A stretch of DNA of 64,000 nucleotides from Chionoecetes opilio (Eukaryota > Arthropoda > Malacostraca > Decapoda > Majidae), in NCBI GenBank assembly GCA_016584305.1, contig JACEEZ010022897.1, positions 62,001 to 126,000 of the forward strand. Direction: 5' to 3'. The notes beneath the pieces were generated by a model. The model made no database searches. It was not told where the DNA came from and worked only from the letters and a program-made list of their open reading frames with translations. This document shows, piece by piece, positions 35,880-45,904 of this stretch. Each line of letters begins with the position of its first letter. The first letter of the stretch is position 1. The position numbers and the translations under genes are program-made.

Positions 35880-36018
35880 AACAATCAATCGACTTGCGCC
35901 ACCTTTAAATATACTTCGATTGTGCTCAAATTTTACACACGTTGTTTTCTCACCACCCCACAGTATTCCACTAAGGGCCGTTCAAAAATTCCAACTTTCG
36001 TTTTTTATTGGCACCCTA
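35880..36018 (-). repeat. Right terminal inverted repeat of the 2.78-kb transposon
   Basis: Read on the minus strand from 36018 it matches the left TIR block by block. The outermost 13 bp are perfect. Confidence 0.88.
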
Positions 36019-36025
36019 ATATATA

Positions 36026-38677
36026 CCGTATTTGCCGGCGCATAAGACGCAGTTTTTTCCCTTAAAAAGGAATGCAAAGTTCACCCTGCGTCTAATGCGG
36101 CCATATTAGCGCATGAGAGGTCGGGCAGAGAATGCAGAACAGCCGGTGGTGTATTACTAAAGGGGTCTGGAGTGATCTGTGTTGATCAGTAGTTCACTGA
36201 GCACAAATTTGTAACTGTGGCAGTATAATACTAATTACAACAGTAATTTATAATACTAAGAAAAGGTTGCAGTTTAAGAGAAAATAAGAGCTGGGGCAAC
36301 AAGATAGCGATTGTTGCTGCCAAGATGGCCGTGTCAGATGTAAACATCATCCACCCCTCGCTGCTGCTCTCCATTGTAAAACGTCTGATATCTCAAGTCT
36401 GCCGCTTCACCTGGGATACTTCACTCGGCGATGCCCTCCGCGCACCCACCATGGGTCATTACCGCTCAGACTCCTCCCCGCACCCATGAAAAAGACAAAC
36501 ATCCCGCATATTAGATGTCGCCTTAATTAACCCGCATTCGACTCGGGCCACACAAGTTGACATAACAGTTGGAAGGAAATGATAGAAGGGAGGCAAAAAA
36601 TGGTGATGTTATTTTCGCTGGAATAAGTATTGTTGATAAATGGAATAGTGAAACAAAGAGCGTGTTAAAGTTTTATTTGAATGAGTGTGAGCGGTGAGAT
36701 GAAGGTGTAGTATCTTGGGGAGTCTGTCTATACACACAAGGATGGAGAAAGGGCGTCGTGGCTTTGTTGTTTATTTGACAGCGAGTCATTGTATAACGTG
36801 GGGACAAGAGGTGTGCGCCGTGTGTGTCTCTGTGTGTCCTGTGGCTGACTGAATTACCTGGCTGATGTTGCAGTTATGTCGGCGAGGACAAGTCAGGTCA
36901 GCGTCAGGTCACCCTCGGGCCTCTAATCCTGGTCCCAGACAAGGGGGTGGCCTAAGCCGATGCAGGTGTGTATGTGCGTGTGTGTTTTAGCGCCGCTACA
37001 GTGGTAAGCAAGGTGGGATAGGAGACATCATAGGCCTTTGTACCACCTTGACCCCTCAATCCTCACCCCTGTACCTCTACGGATAAGGAAACTGTATGAA
37101 AGAGTGCTAGTAAAAAGGCTGCAACTGTACCTGTAGGACAAGTCTTCCAAACGGTACACCACGACCAAGTCCATCACTGCACCACACCGTCCGCCTCAAG
37201 GCCGAATCACACCATAAAATCATGGTGACACGGCACCGTCTCATCACATCCGTAAGAATTTCTTACATTCAAACAAATAGACGTGTTACACTAAATGGTG
37301 CGCTGCCGTCACGGCTCCAATACATCACCGTTCTGTCACGTAACGGTTTCTGGGGAAGAATATTTTAATGTAATGAGACTGTGCCGTGCTGATATTTGTA
37401 GTTTTCTCAAGGCTTTATGCACCCAAAACAGTGTCTTTTAGAGTTCAACTCCTCTTCTTCATCCAACAGAAGTGCTATTAATGCAAATTTCTTCAACCAT
37501 AACCTCTGAGGCACCATGTCTGTTTAGAGGGTGAGCAGGAACTGCCAAAAATGACGGAACCGTGACGAATAGTGTGAATAAAGGCACGGCTGGCGGAATG
37601 CTGCCGTGATTTCAGAGTGTGAACCAGCCTTCACCTGTAAATTCCTGAAGAAGACTAATCAACCCTCGCGACTGTGATAGATTCATAGGTGTAAACCAGG
37701 GCAAATATTGTCGATCCCGACAACGGTGCCCTTCAACAATTACAACAATAACAAGGTAGAGATGGTTACCTTACAGTGTTACCTAAATATCTTCGTGAAT
37801 TTTTGTTATTGGACAACCACCGATTTCGGCCGAAACTTAGTCCTCCTGAATAGTTTTGATGTGTTTTGAATTAATCTGGCTCTCGTTTTTGTCGGAAATC
37901 AATGTTTGTTTACATGAGTTGGGGGGGGGGGCAACCTACCCCTCCAGGTCCAACCCGCAAACATTGCTACGCATTGCTACTGCCGTATTATGGGAAATTT
38001 TCGTTTTTTCTCTATATCATCTGTTACTAAACCAAACCCCACCTCTAACCTAACCTAACTCTAACCTAATCTGATTTACCCTAACTTAACTTTCTGGCTG
38101 AAATAACGGTAGATTTTCGGTACTATGTGTAATGCCATTATTATTCAATTGCGCCATGGGAAATGGGGCTCAAAATACTCAGAATGAAGAGAGCTACACG
38201 ATGATGTAGGTAAGAGTCCTAGGACTTTTGCAAGCCCACTACCAAAATAATACCAATATCTGTACTTCAAATTTTCCACAAAGTCTAAACACATAACAGA
38301 AAAGCAATAAAGGCATACCTACAGCATTAAATCTAAGCTATATGTCATAGGTAGATAATATTAGAATATCAATTCGTGGGGGCATCCTGCAATATATTAT
38401 GATTTATGACCGATATTGGTTACCCTGTCATTCCCTTTACATTTTTACTACTATGATTTTTCATTCACATTCACTGCACAGTGAATATTGTATTTAGGTA
38501 CATGCTCCTAATCATTTGCTTTCCCCTACAAATCCTTTTTTTTTTTAATAACATTTGCTAAATTTACAAAAAAAACAAAATCCTTCAAAAACCCCAATAT
38601 TTTTTTCTCTCAAAACCTCCTTGTAAAATAGGGGTGCGTCTTATGCGGAGGTGCATCTTATGCACCAGCAAATACGG
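36026..38677. mobile_element. CCGTATTTGCC-family TIR element, copy C (2.65 kb, inverted)
   Basis: TA|CCGTATTTGCCGGCGCATA at left and right end CCAGCAAATACGG|TA. Order is the reverse of copy B. It holds the retrotransposon fragment (about 36320-36545, plus strand: KRLISQVCRFTWDTSLGDAL again) and extra sequence around 37910-38110 that the other copies lack, including ctaacctaacctaac. Confidence 0.85.
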
Positions 38678-38829
<152 letters not shown>

Positions 38830-39330
38830 CCGTATTTGCCAGCGTATAAGACGCACCTGTATTTTACAGGAATATTTTGAGAAAAAAAAATTTATTAGTG
38901 TTTTGATTACATATTTACTTTTCGTAAATGTATTAAGTTATTAAAAAAAAAGGTTTTGTAAGGACAAACAAATGATTTTGAGCATGTACCCAAATACAAT
39001 ATTCAGTACAGCAAATATGAATGACAAATTATACTAGTTAAAATTTAGAGAATGTGTAGGGTAACTAAAATCGGTCATTATTTATTGCAGGATGCTCCAC
39101 GAATTGATATTCTAATATTATCTACCTATGACATTTAGCTTTGATTTCATGTTGTAAGTATGCCTTTGTTGCTTTTCTGCTGTGTTTAGACTGTGAAAAA
39201 TTTGCAGTAAAGATAATGGTATTATTTCGGTAGTGGGCTTTCAAGTCATAGGATTCTTACCTCAATTATCTTGTATCTTTCTTCATTCTGTGTATTTTGA
39301 GCCCCATTTCCCATGGCGCAATCGCATGTT
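38830..39330. mobile_element. CCGTATTTGCC-family left end (truncated copy D)
   Basis: Starts TA|CCGTATTTGCCAGCGTATA and follows the left part of copy B (attatctacctatgacat, gtgtttagact) to about 39330, where it stops; a SINE starts soon after. Confidence 0.8.
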
Positions 39331-39413
39331 AATGGCATTGGCAGTGTGAGGCTTGGCAATGTTTGTGGGGCATGCCTGGAGGGGCAGGGCAAGCATCCCC
39401 CCCCACACCCCAA

Positions 39414-39740
39414 AGGGAGGCGGTAGCGGAGCGGTTAGTCTCCAACTGACATCCCCGAAGAAACCCAAAACCTTTCTGCACCGTCGAGTGCCCTAAGAAC
39501 ACCCACATGCCCTGCCTATCAACTCTACCTTCGACTGCGAGTGCATCGGAGGACACAGGGGGGCGGCATGAGCCTCACAGGCGTCACTATAAGAATCCTG
39601 CCTGCGCCACCAACGGGCGAGGACCAACCATCAGAACCCTCAAGTGAACCTCCAGAGCCTACCATCCGAGCCCTGGGTCACCACTGCCTACAGGCGCTAT
39701 GAGCACAGATGTAAAAAAAAAAAAAAAAAATAAAAAATAA
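39414..39740 (+). mobile_element. tRNA-derived SINE, copy 1
   Basis: Starts gggaggcggtagcggagcgg (A-box-like head); the B-box part is deleted here (gttagtctccaactgacatccccg). The body (aagaacacccacatgcc, acaggggggcggcatgagcc, ccctgggtcaccactgcc) matches 42613-43014. It ends in an A-rich then (AAT)n tail. Not coding. Confidence 0.8.
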
Positions 39741-39741
39741 A

Positions 39742-39801
<60 letters not shown>
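39740..39801. repeat. (AAT)n tract between SINE tail and LINE tail
   Basis: About 20 AAT units join the 3' tail of the plus-strand SINE to the 3' end of a minus-strand LINE (ttttattctcgcccagagg reads AATAAAA on the minus strand just before the tract). Confidence 0.85.
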
Positions 39802-39864
39802 TTTATTCTCGCCCAGAGGCATACATACAAAAAACAAAGCGATAAGAACAGGCTAAGGAGTAAA

Positions 39865-40796
39865 CTTAAAGTAATCGTCCAGATCCAATTTTTTTTTGCC
39901 TAATTATGTTGAATGTACATTCAAAACACCTAATCCACCAAAAATAATTGATTTCAGGCTTATTTCGTATAAAACACGACTTTGTAAAAGCGCGCGAAAA
40001 ACTTCTCCTCAACGGCTACGCATGTTATTGAGACTCACAAAAGGGACGCTCCAATGTAAACAACACGTCTGTTGTGAGCTTCGCAAATTTATGTGAGCGA
40101 TGTACTTCGGTGCAGACATGAATCTGTCGCTGGATAGATCTAGAGTACATGCTAATCTGACCGAACAAAGACCTGTGCGTAATAGAGGAAACAACCATTA
40201 TGGAGCCACCATATTTGACACAAGACGAGTGATGAACAGGTCGTTAGGACCTGCTGAGCAACACTACACACACAAACACTTCTACACACACACACAAACA
40301 CTACACTACAACACACACACACTACACAAACACTACTATACACACAACACACAAACCACTACTACACACACAAAACACTACTACACACACCACAAAAACA
40401 CTACTACACACACATACACAAACACTACTACACACACACAACACTACTACACACACACACAACACTACTACACACACACAAACACTACTACACACACACA
40501 AAACACTACACACAACACAAACACTACTACCACACACACACACAAACACTACTACGCACACACACAAACACAAACACTACTACACACACACACAAACACA
40601 AACACTACCACACACACACACAAACACTACTACGCACACACACAAACACAAACACTACTACACACACACACAAACACAAACACTACTACACACACACACA
40701 AACACTACTACTACACACACACACACACAAACACTACTACACACACACACAAACACTACTACACACACACACAAACACTACCACACACACACACAA

Positions 40797-40827
<31 letters not shown>

Positions 40828-41126
40828 AACACTACTACACACACACACACAAACACTACTACACACACACACAAACACTACTACACACACACACAGCAGC
40901 GCGGGAAGAGGAGCCTCCCTTTTGCTACGTCACCGAGCCGTGGCGCATTGTCTGCCAGTTGCCATGAGCGTTTTCGAAGCTCGGGGAATTTACAGATTTT
41001 GATTGCGGATTATTAAAAAACGGCTGACTGGATGCAAAAAGTGACAACATATTGTTGATACACTCGATAATGGCTATACTCTGACTACATCAAATCAGGA
41101 ATGATGAAATGGTCTGGACGATTACT
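39865..41126. mobile_element. TIR element with TTAAAGTAATCGTCCAGA ends, containing a large minisatellite
   Basis: The left end cTTAAAGTAATCGTCCAGATC and right end GTCTGGACGATTACTTTAAg are inverted repeats. They sit in the LINE 3' UTR. No clear duplication is visible, so superfamily is unknown. Apart from the minisatellite, unique sequence on both sides has no recognised gene. The 300-codon frame through it (40100-41002) is mostly Thr/His repeat and not a gene. Confidence 0.65.
40264..40893. repeat. CACACAAACACTACTA minisatellite
   Basis: About 630 bp of a variable 14-24 bp unit built from CACACA and AACACTACTA, all with strand asymmetry (A and C only, almost no G). Several units contain single changes (tacg, tacc). 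Confidence 0.95.
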
Positions 41127-41223
41127 TTAAGTAGTAGAGCAAAAATAAATGAAAGAACAAAGTACAGGCACATTAGGGGGCATAGTATCAAAGTACATAG
41201 AAAAGCATACATAGACACCTGTG

Positions 41224-42054
41224 CTACCCCACATTCTGCACAAACAGCAGACCCAGCCACCGCTGTTGTATAGGTCCACATACATAGGCTGAGCTCTGCC
41301 TGACAGAGGTGATGATGTAGTTCGTCAAGAGCTCCACCCTACTCCTTAAATTGAACACGGAGTGTCGACGTATCACATCCAGATTGTTCACCCCGTTCCT
41401 AGCGAAAGCCAGGGTTGAGCTGCACCACCTGGGCAGCCCCAGAAGCCTCTTAAGGATGTCATTGTGACATACCTTAAGGCGGTTCATAGTGGCTACCTTG
41501 TACCGCGACCACAGCGAGTTGCAGTATATAGAGTAGCAGTGACTCCTGAATAACTCTATCTTCACCTCTCTGCTACAGTAGAAGAATTTCCTCTGTAGAG
41601 TATTTCCCACAACAAGAAGCTTGGTGGTCTGCTTGATGATATCATCATCATCAGTCATGTCGTGGGATATAACATGGCCTAGGTATGCGAATCTATCCAC
41701 AAAAGTGAGGGCAGACCCACCGAGCCATGCTGTTTTCAGGTAATTCACCTGAGCGTGTGCCGGTGATACTACCATGCACTTTGTCTTAGTGGTGTTGTAG
41801 ACAATGTCATGCTTGGCAGCATACACCTGACACACATTGATAAGGTCCTGCGATGCATCCGCAGTGGGTGCGAGCAGTACCATATCATCAGCATAGCTCA
41901 GTGAGTTGATGCAGCCATCATGTATGTAGCAGCCAATACCTGTATTACGAAGTTTGGCACTGAGATCATCCGTGTACACATTGTACAGGTAGGGGGATAA
42001 AATCCCCCCCTGCCGAATACCATTGGCAGTACTAAAGGACAGCAAGAAGGACAA
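41224..42054 (-). pseudogene. Partial LINE reverse transcriptase with YADD
   Basis: Open frame of 276 codons, but missing its 5' domains. Residues 11-30 are NGIRQGGILSPYLYNVYTDD (motif before the active site), residues 54-57 YADD in SYADDMVLLAPT, then FAYLGHVISHDMTDD and LLGLPRW (thumb). Clearly a non-LTR reverse transcriptase of a family different from the other two in the window. The methionine is a junction artefact. It could still be a recent insertion since the frame is intact to the stop. Confidence 0.85.
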
Positions 42055-42055
42055 A

Positions 42056-43150
42056 AAATGTTGACAAAAACAAGAGCCAGATTAATTCAAAACACACAAA
42101 AACTATTCAGGAAAATTAAGTTTCGGCCTCGAAATCGGTGGTTGCCCAATAACAAAAAATTACCAAAATTTACCACTGTAAGGTAACCATCTCTACTTTT
42201 TTGTTATTGTTGAAGGGCACCGATGTCGGGATCGAAGATATTCGCCATGGTTTACACATTTGAATCTATCACAGTCGTGAGGGTTGATTAGTCTTTCTCA
42301 GGAAGGTACAGGTCAAGGCATGATGGTATGGTGTGATTCGGCCTTGAAAGCAGATGTAGTTTTGGCACCGTGATGGGTCTTGGTCTTGGTGTGATGTGTG
42401 GAAGGCTTCTGTGGCGTCTACAGGTACCGTTGCAGCCTTTTTACTAGAACTCTTTCCAGTTACAGTTTACAATTTTCTTATCCATAGAGATACAGGGGTG
42501 AGGATTGAGGGATCAAGATGGTATAAAGGGCTACCCTGTCTCCCATCCATTTACAGTGGAGAGTGGCAGCGGGACTGCGGGAGAGGGGTGATGTTTACAT
42601 ATGACGGCCATCTTTGGGGAGGCGGTAACGGAGTGGTTAGCGTCTCCGACTGGCGTTCTCGGTGACCAGAGTTCGATCCCCGAAGAAACCCAAAACCTTT
42701 CTGCACCGCCTATCGTGGCCTAAGAACACCCACATGCCCATCAACTCTACCTTCGATTGCAAGTGCATCGGAGGACACAGGGGGGCGGCATGAGCCTCTA
42801 ATCACAGGCGTCACTATAAGAATCCTGCCTGCGCCACCACGGGCGAGGACCAACCATCAGAGCCCTCAAGTGAACTTCCAGAGCCTGCCATCCGAGCCCT
42901 GGGTCATCACTGCCTACAGGCGCTATAGGCACAAAATGTTTAATAAAAATATAATAAAAAAATAAAAATAATAATACATATAAAAAAATACAAATAATAA
43001 AAAAAATAAAAAAAATTGGCAGTAGAAACCACCACCTTGTTGTCCCAACTCTTGTTTTCTCTTAAACTCCTTTTTCTTGGTATTATGCATTACTGTTGAT
43101 ATTATTAGTAAAACAGTTGTGTTCAGTGTGTTCAGTATATATACGTTATA
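42056..43150. mobile_element. Internal fragment of a CCGTATTTGCC-family element, split by a SINE
   Basis: Agagccagattaattcaaaa, aaagtttcggcctcg, ggtgatgtttacat and cttgttttctcttaaactcc follow copy B order (7200-8850) with large deletions. It resumes at 43015 after the SINE. Confidence 0.7.
42613..43014 (+). mobile_element. tRNA-derived SINE, copy 2 (best copy)
   Basis: The head ggcggtaacggagtggttag (A-box-like) and gaccagagttcgatcccc (B box GTTCGATCC form a tRNA-like RNA polymerase III promoter. The body follows, then an A/AAT-rich tail. It interrupts the word ggccatcttggcag of the host element; host sequence resumes as ttggcag. About 350 bp without the tail. Confidence 0.88.
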
Positions 43151-43152
43151 TA

Positions 43153-43574
43153 CACACAAACCTCGATTTCCCGGACCTCGATTTCGTGTCCGCGCCTCCC
43201 GCCAAGTGGCAGCATGCTCAGCGGTCGTATTGTTTACATTTGGGCACACAACATTCACGGTTCACCTGCACAGCCTCTGTTAGTCCCCTGACCCCCACTG
43301 CCCCTGGTGCAGGAACGTCTCTTGAGACTATTGAACACTTTCTGCTGCCTCCCGCCAGGTGGCTGCATGCTCAGCGGACGTAAAAGTCCGCGGCGGGGTA
43401 GTTGATATTGTCGGTTGCCGGACAGTAAATACTAGAGTAGGATAAACGTCCGGGGGTGGGTTATGGCATCGGACTTTTTTTCTTTCTTTTTTTTCTTTTC
43501 TTGCGATTCCCGGACTTTTGCGGTTCCCGGACCAGTGCTCCCCCATATTAGTCCGGGAAATTGAGGTTTGTGTG
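43153..43574. mobile_element. CACACAAACC TIR element, TA target
   Basis: TA|CACACAAACCTCGATTTCCC left; GGGAAATTGAGGTTTGTGTG|TA right. CTCGATTTCC and TCCCGGAC words repeat near both ends. It contains a fragment of the LINE CCHC region (gcccctggtgcaggaacgtc, ctattgaacactttctgctg) at 43290-43345, and a related half copy is inside 1982-2110 and 9165-9310. Confidence 0.8.
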
Positions 43575-43584
43575 TATATATATA

Positions 43585-44343
43585 GAGGTACCTTGGCTTA
43601 CGAGTTTAATTCGTTCATTGATCGAGCTCGTAACTCAATTTGCTCGTATATCAAATCAATTTTCCCCATTGAAATTAATTGAAATACCATTAATCCATTC
43701 CAACCCCCAAAAAAACACCCCAATTTTGTTACTGTACCTACGTATATGACTGGACTGCACTCACCCTCTGCCATTTGCATTCGCCAGTGTTTACACTGTG
43801 TAATCAGCTGTTGGAAACAGCTGTGGGTGGAACTGCCGCTAAACGTACTGCACTCACCCTCCGCCATTTGCATTCGCCAGTGTTTATACTCTGTGTATCA
43901 GCTGTTGGAAACAGCTGTGGGTGGAACTGCCGCTAAACGTACTGCACTCACCCTCTGCCATTTGCATTCGCCAGTGTTTATACTCTGTGTATCAGCTGTT
44001 GGAAACAGCTGTGGGTGGAACTGCCACTAAACGTACTGCACTCACCCTCCGCCATTTGCATTCGCCTGTGTGAGCACAACACAACAGAGATGCTTCCACG
44101 GCGAGGTAACCACGTGAAGTGAACGAGTGAGATGCGGAATGCTGGGCGGATGTTGTGGCGTTCGCTGCGCCAACTAGCGGCGGCGTATCTGAAGCTTGTT
44201 CGTAAAAAATAAATATATAAACAAATATAAACAAAATCGCTCGTAACTCTGATTTTGGCTCGCAACTCAAAGCAAAAAATCGACCGCCTGCTCGTAACTC
44301 GGAAAACTCGTAAGTTGGCGCACTCGTAAGTCAAGGTACCATG
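43585..44343. mobile_element. GGTACCTTGGCTTACGAG TIR element, TA target
   Basis: Left GAGGTACCTTGGCTTACGAG after TA; right CTCGTAAGTCAAGGTACC then atgTA. The word CTCGTAACTC recurs at both ends. The middle is the 95-bp tandem array described next. No coding capacity. Confidence 0.75.
43753..44065. repeat. Tandem array of a ~95-bp unit
   Basis: Three full units plus a part: gcactcaccctccgccattt, gcattcgccagtgtttatac, cagctgttggaaacagctgt and gtggaactgccgctaaacgta. The same module occurs once, inverted, inside the unrelated element at 49979-51647 (about 50195-50310). Confidence 0.9.
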
Positions 44344-44345
44344 TA

Positions 44346-44401
44346 TTTATAATATATATATATATATAATATATAAGATAATATATATATATTATATATA
44401 T

Positions 44402-44443
<42 letters not shown>

Positions 44444-44454
44444 TATATATATAT

Positions 44455-44481
<27 letters not shown>
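44346..44481. repeat. (TA)n microsatellite
   Basis: TA-rich run broken by a few changes; directly abuts the Tc1-type palindrome. Confidence 0.85.
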
Positions 44482-44486
<5 letters not shown>

Positions 44487-44766
44487 TAAGCACCAAAATA
44501 TTGTTCACCACATCATAACAGATCGTTCCCATAAGGGAATTCTGAAAATGTACTCTATGGCAGCCTAGTGACTTCCGAGAGAGATATCCTACATATGACA
44601 GCTTGTTTAAAGCACGAACAGTCCATCAAGACCGTTGAGGAATGTTCAGATGCCACTTGTCAATTATAGACTTAGCATTTTGAAAAGGTTTGCCTCGCTC
44701 CCCGCGAGTAATTTGAACAGACGCGAACTGTTCTTTGAACAGAACATAACTCTCATTATCTCCATA

Positions 44767-44934
44767 ATGGGTGGCAAGAAACACCTAACAGAGGGGCAAA
44801 TTATAGTTATTGTAACTCTACACAAGGCAGAGAGGCCTGTGAAAGAAATATCAAGGATTGTGGGTGTTACGAGGAAATGTGTGCTGAAGTGGGTGAGAAC
44901 GTTTCGTGAACGTGGCGGGGTGGCGACACCGTAA
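44767..44934 (+). pseudogene. Tc1-like transposase N-terminal helix-turn-helix (left arm)
   Basis: From MGGKKHLTEGQIIVIVTLHK through ISRIVGVTRKCVLKWVRTFR to GGVATP then stop. It is the paired-like HTH that binds Tc1 TIRs. Start chosen at 44767 because the family starts there; upstream codons have no similarity. Only about 55 residues; no DDE catalytic domain. The mirror copy lies on the minus strand at about 45070-45245, with stops. Confidence 0.85.
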
Positions 44935-45069
44935 CATAAAGAAGAGGCCACGGCGAGGAGGTAAATGTCATATCCTAATCATTTTCTTGCTCTTATTTGA
45001 GGATGGGCATCCACTTGACGTTTTATGACATTTTAGGGTGCTTGCTGATGTTTTGCATCCTCACCATGG

Positions 45070-45245
45070 CCACTTCTCATGTTACGGTGTCGCCACCCCG
45101 CCACCCTTCACGAAACTCTACCCACTTCAGCACACATTTCCTCGTAACACCCACAATCCTTGATATTTCTTTCACTGGCCTCTCTGCCTTGTGTAGTTAC
45201 AATAATTATAATTTGCTCCTTTGTTAGGCTTTTCTTGCCAACCAT
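45070..45245 (-). pseudogene. Tc1-like transposase N-terminal helix-turn-helix (right arm, decayed)
   Basis: On the minus strand the same segment reads from the mirrored start near 45245 to 45070, with small indels (for example in the LTEEQI-like part). Complementary to the left arm nearly throughout. Confidence 0.75.
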
Positions 45246-45515
45246 TATGGAGATAATGAGTTATACCAACGCGCGTCTGTTCAAATTACTCGCGGCGAGA
45301 GAGGCGATCCTTTTCAAAATGCTTCGTCTATAATTGACAAGTGGCATCTGAACATTCCTCAACGGTCTTGATGGACTGTCCGTGCTTTAAACAAGCTGCC
45401 ATATGTAGGATATCTCTCTCGGAAGTCACTAGGCTACTATAGAGTACATTTTCAGAATTCCCTTATGGAAGCGATCTGTTATGATGTAGCGAACAATATT
45501 TTGGCGCGTAGTGTA

Positions 45516-45521
45516 TATATA

Positions 45522-45609
<88 letters not shown>
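45516..45609. repeat. (TA)n microsatellite
   Basis: Near-pure TA between the Tc1 palindrome and a CAGTAAACCC element end. Confidence 0.9.
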
Positions 45610-45611
<2 letters not shown>

Positions 45612-45828
45612 CAGTAAACCCTCTTGTATTCGGACCCTCGTTATTCGGACTTTGACATTATTCGCTTTTTTTTCTTTCTTTTTTTTCTTTTTTTTACAAT
45701 ATGGCAGGGCGGCAAGAATTTATGTGAAAACTCTGAATATCATATTGCATTTCATAATTACATTATTTCATTATTGCATCCCTAAATGTTATTTACGTCA
45801 AAAAAATTTAATTATTATCAACAGATTT
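45612..45828. mobile_element. CAGTAAACCC element, truncated left part (copy 3)
   Basis: TA|CAGTAAACCCTCTTGTATTC followed by tattcggaccctcgttattcg (TATTCGGAC word twice) and the internal atatcatattgcatttcata block. It stops at the GGGT minisatellite. Confidence 0.8.
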
Positions 45829-45902
45829 TGGTGGGTGGGTGGGTGGGTGGGTGGGTGGGTGGGTGGGTGGGTGGTTGGGTGGGTGGGTGGTTGGGTGGGT
45901 GT
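45829..45902. repeat. (GGTG)n minisatellite
   Basis: About 18 units of GGTG/GGGT with two TTGG interruptions. G-rich on the plus strand, so G-quadruplex formation is possible. Confidence 0.9.
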
Positions 45903-45904
45903 GC

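Larger units (their letters stand above)
33241..36018 (+). mobile_element. 2.78-kb DNA transposon with ~140-bp TIRs and RNase H-like transposase of unnamed family
   Basis: The two ends share a perfect 13-bp TAGGGTGCCAATA, a second perfect block TTTTGAACGGCCCTT with following TGG.ATACTGTG, then GAGAAAAC, and a third perfect block TATTTAAAGGTGGCGCAAGT. The outer ends are at 33241 and 36018. The body is GC-rich in an AT-rich setting. Flanks ATATAGTC and ATATATAC could be an imperfect 8-bp duplication, but the TA microsatellite makes this ambiguous. The one gene inside (33383-35697) fills the space between TIRs. I know of no named superfamily with these ends; only a database search can say whether it is undescribed. 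Confidence 0.85.
39802..42055 (-). mobile_element. 5'-truncated LINE with nested TIR element
   Basis: Minus strand. Runs from the partial reverse transcriptase (42054-41224) through a 3' UTR to an AATAAAA and (ATT)n tail at 39802. The 3' UTR is split by a TIR element at about 39865-41126. The 5' end is cut at 42055 against a CCGTATTTGCC-family fragment. Confidence 0.75.
44484..45513. mobile_element. Palindromic Tc1-like element (~470-bp arms)
   Basis: TA|CACTAAGCACCAAAATATTG at left and CAATATTTTGGCGCGTAGTG|TA at right. The two arms are near-perfect inverted copies over about 470 bp and are joined by a short loop (about 44945-45060). Each arm carries the N-terminal DNA-binding part of a Tc1-like transposase, so the element is a head-to-tail inverted fusion of two 5' ends; the catalytic DDE domain is absent. 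Confidence 0.9.

Noticed and set aside
40100..41002. 300-codon Thr/His-rich frame
   Set aside because: It runs through the CACACAAACACTACTA minisatellite, which keeps frames open by composition. No domain, no context.
42660..42690. A tRNA gene at gttcgatcccc
   Set aside because: Only A and B box-like parts of a SINE head; the cloverleaf does not close with a proper acceptor stem and SINE body follows.
43753..44065. CRISPR-like array
   Set aside because: Units are contiguous 95-bp tandem repeats without unique spacers, in a eukaryotic setting.
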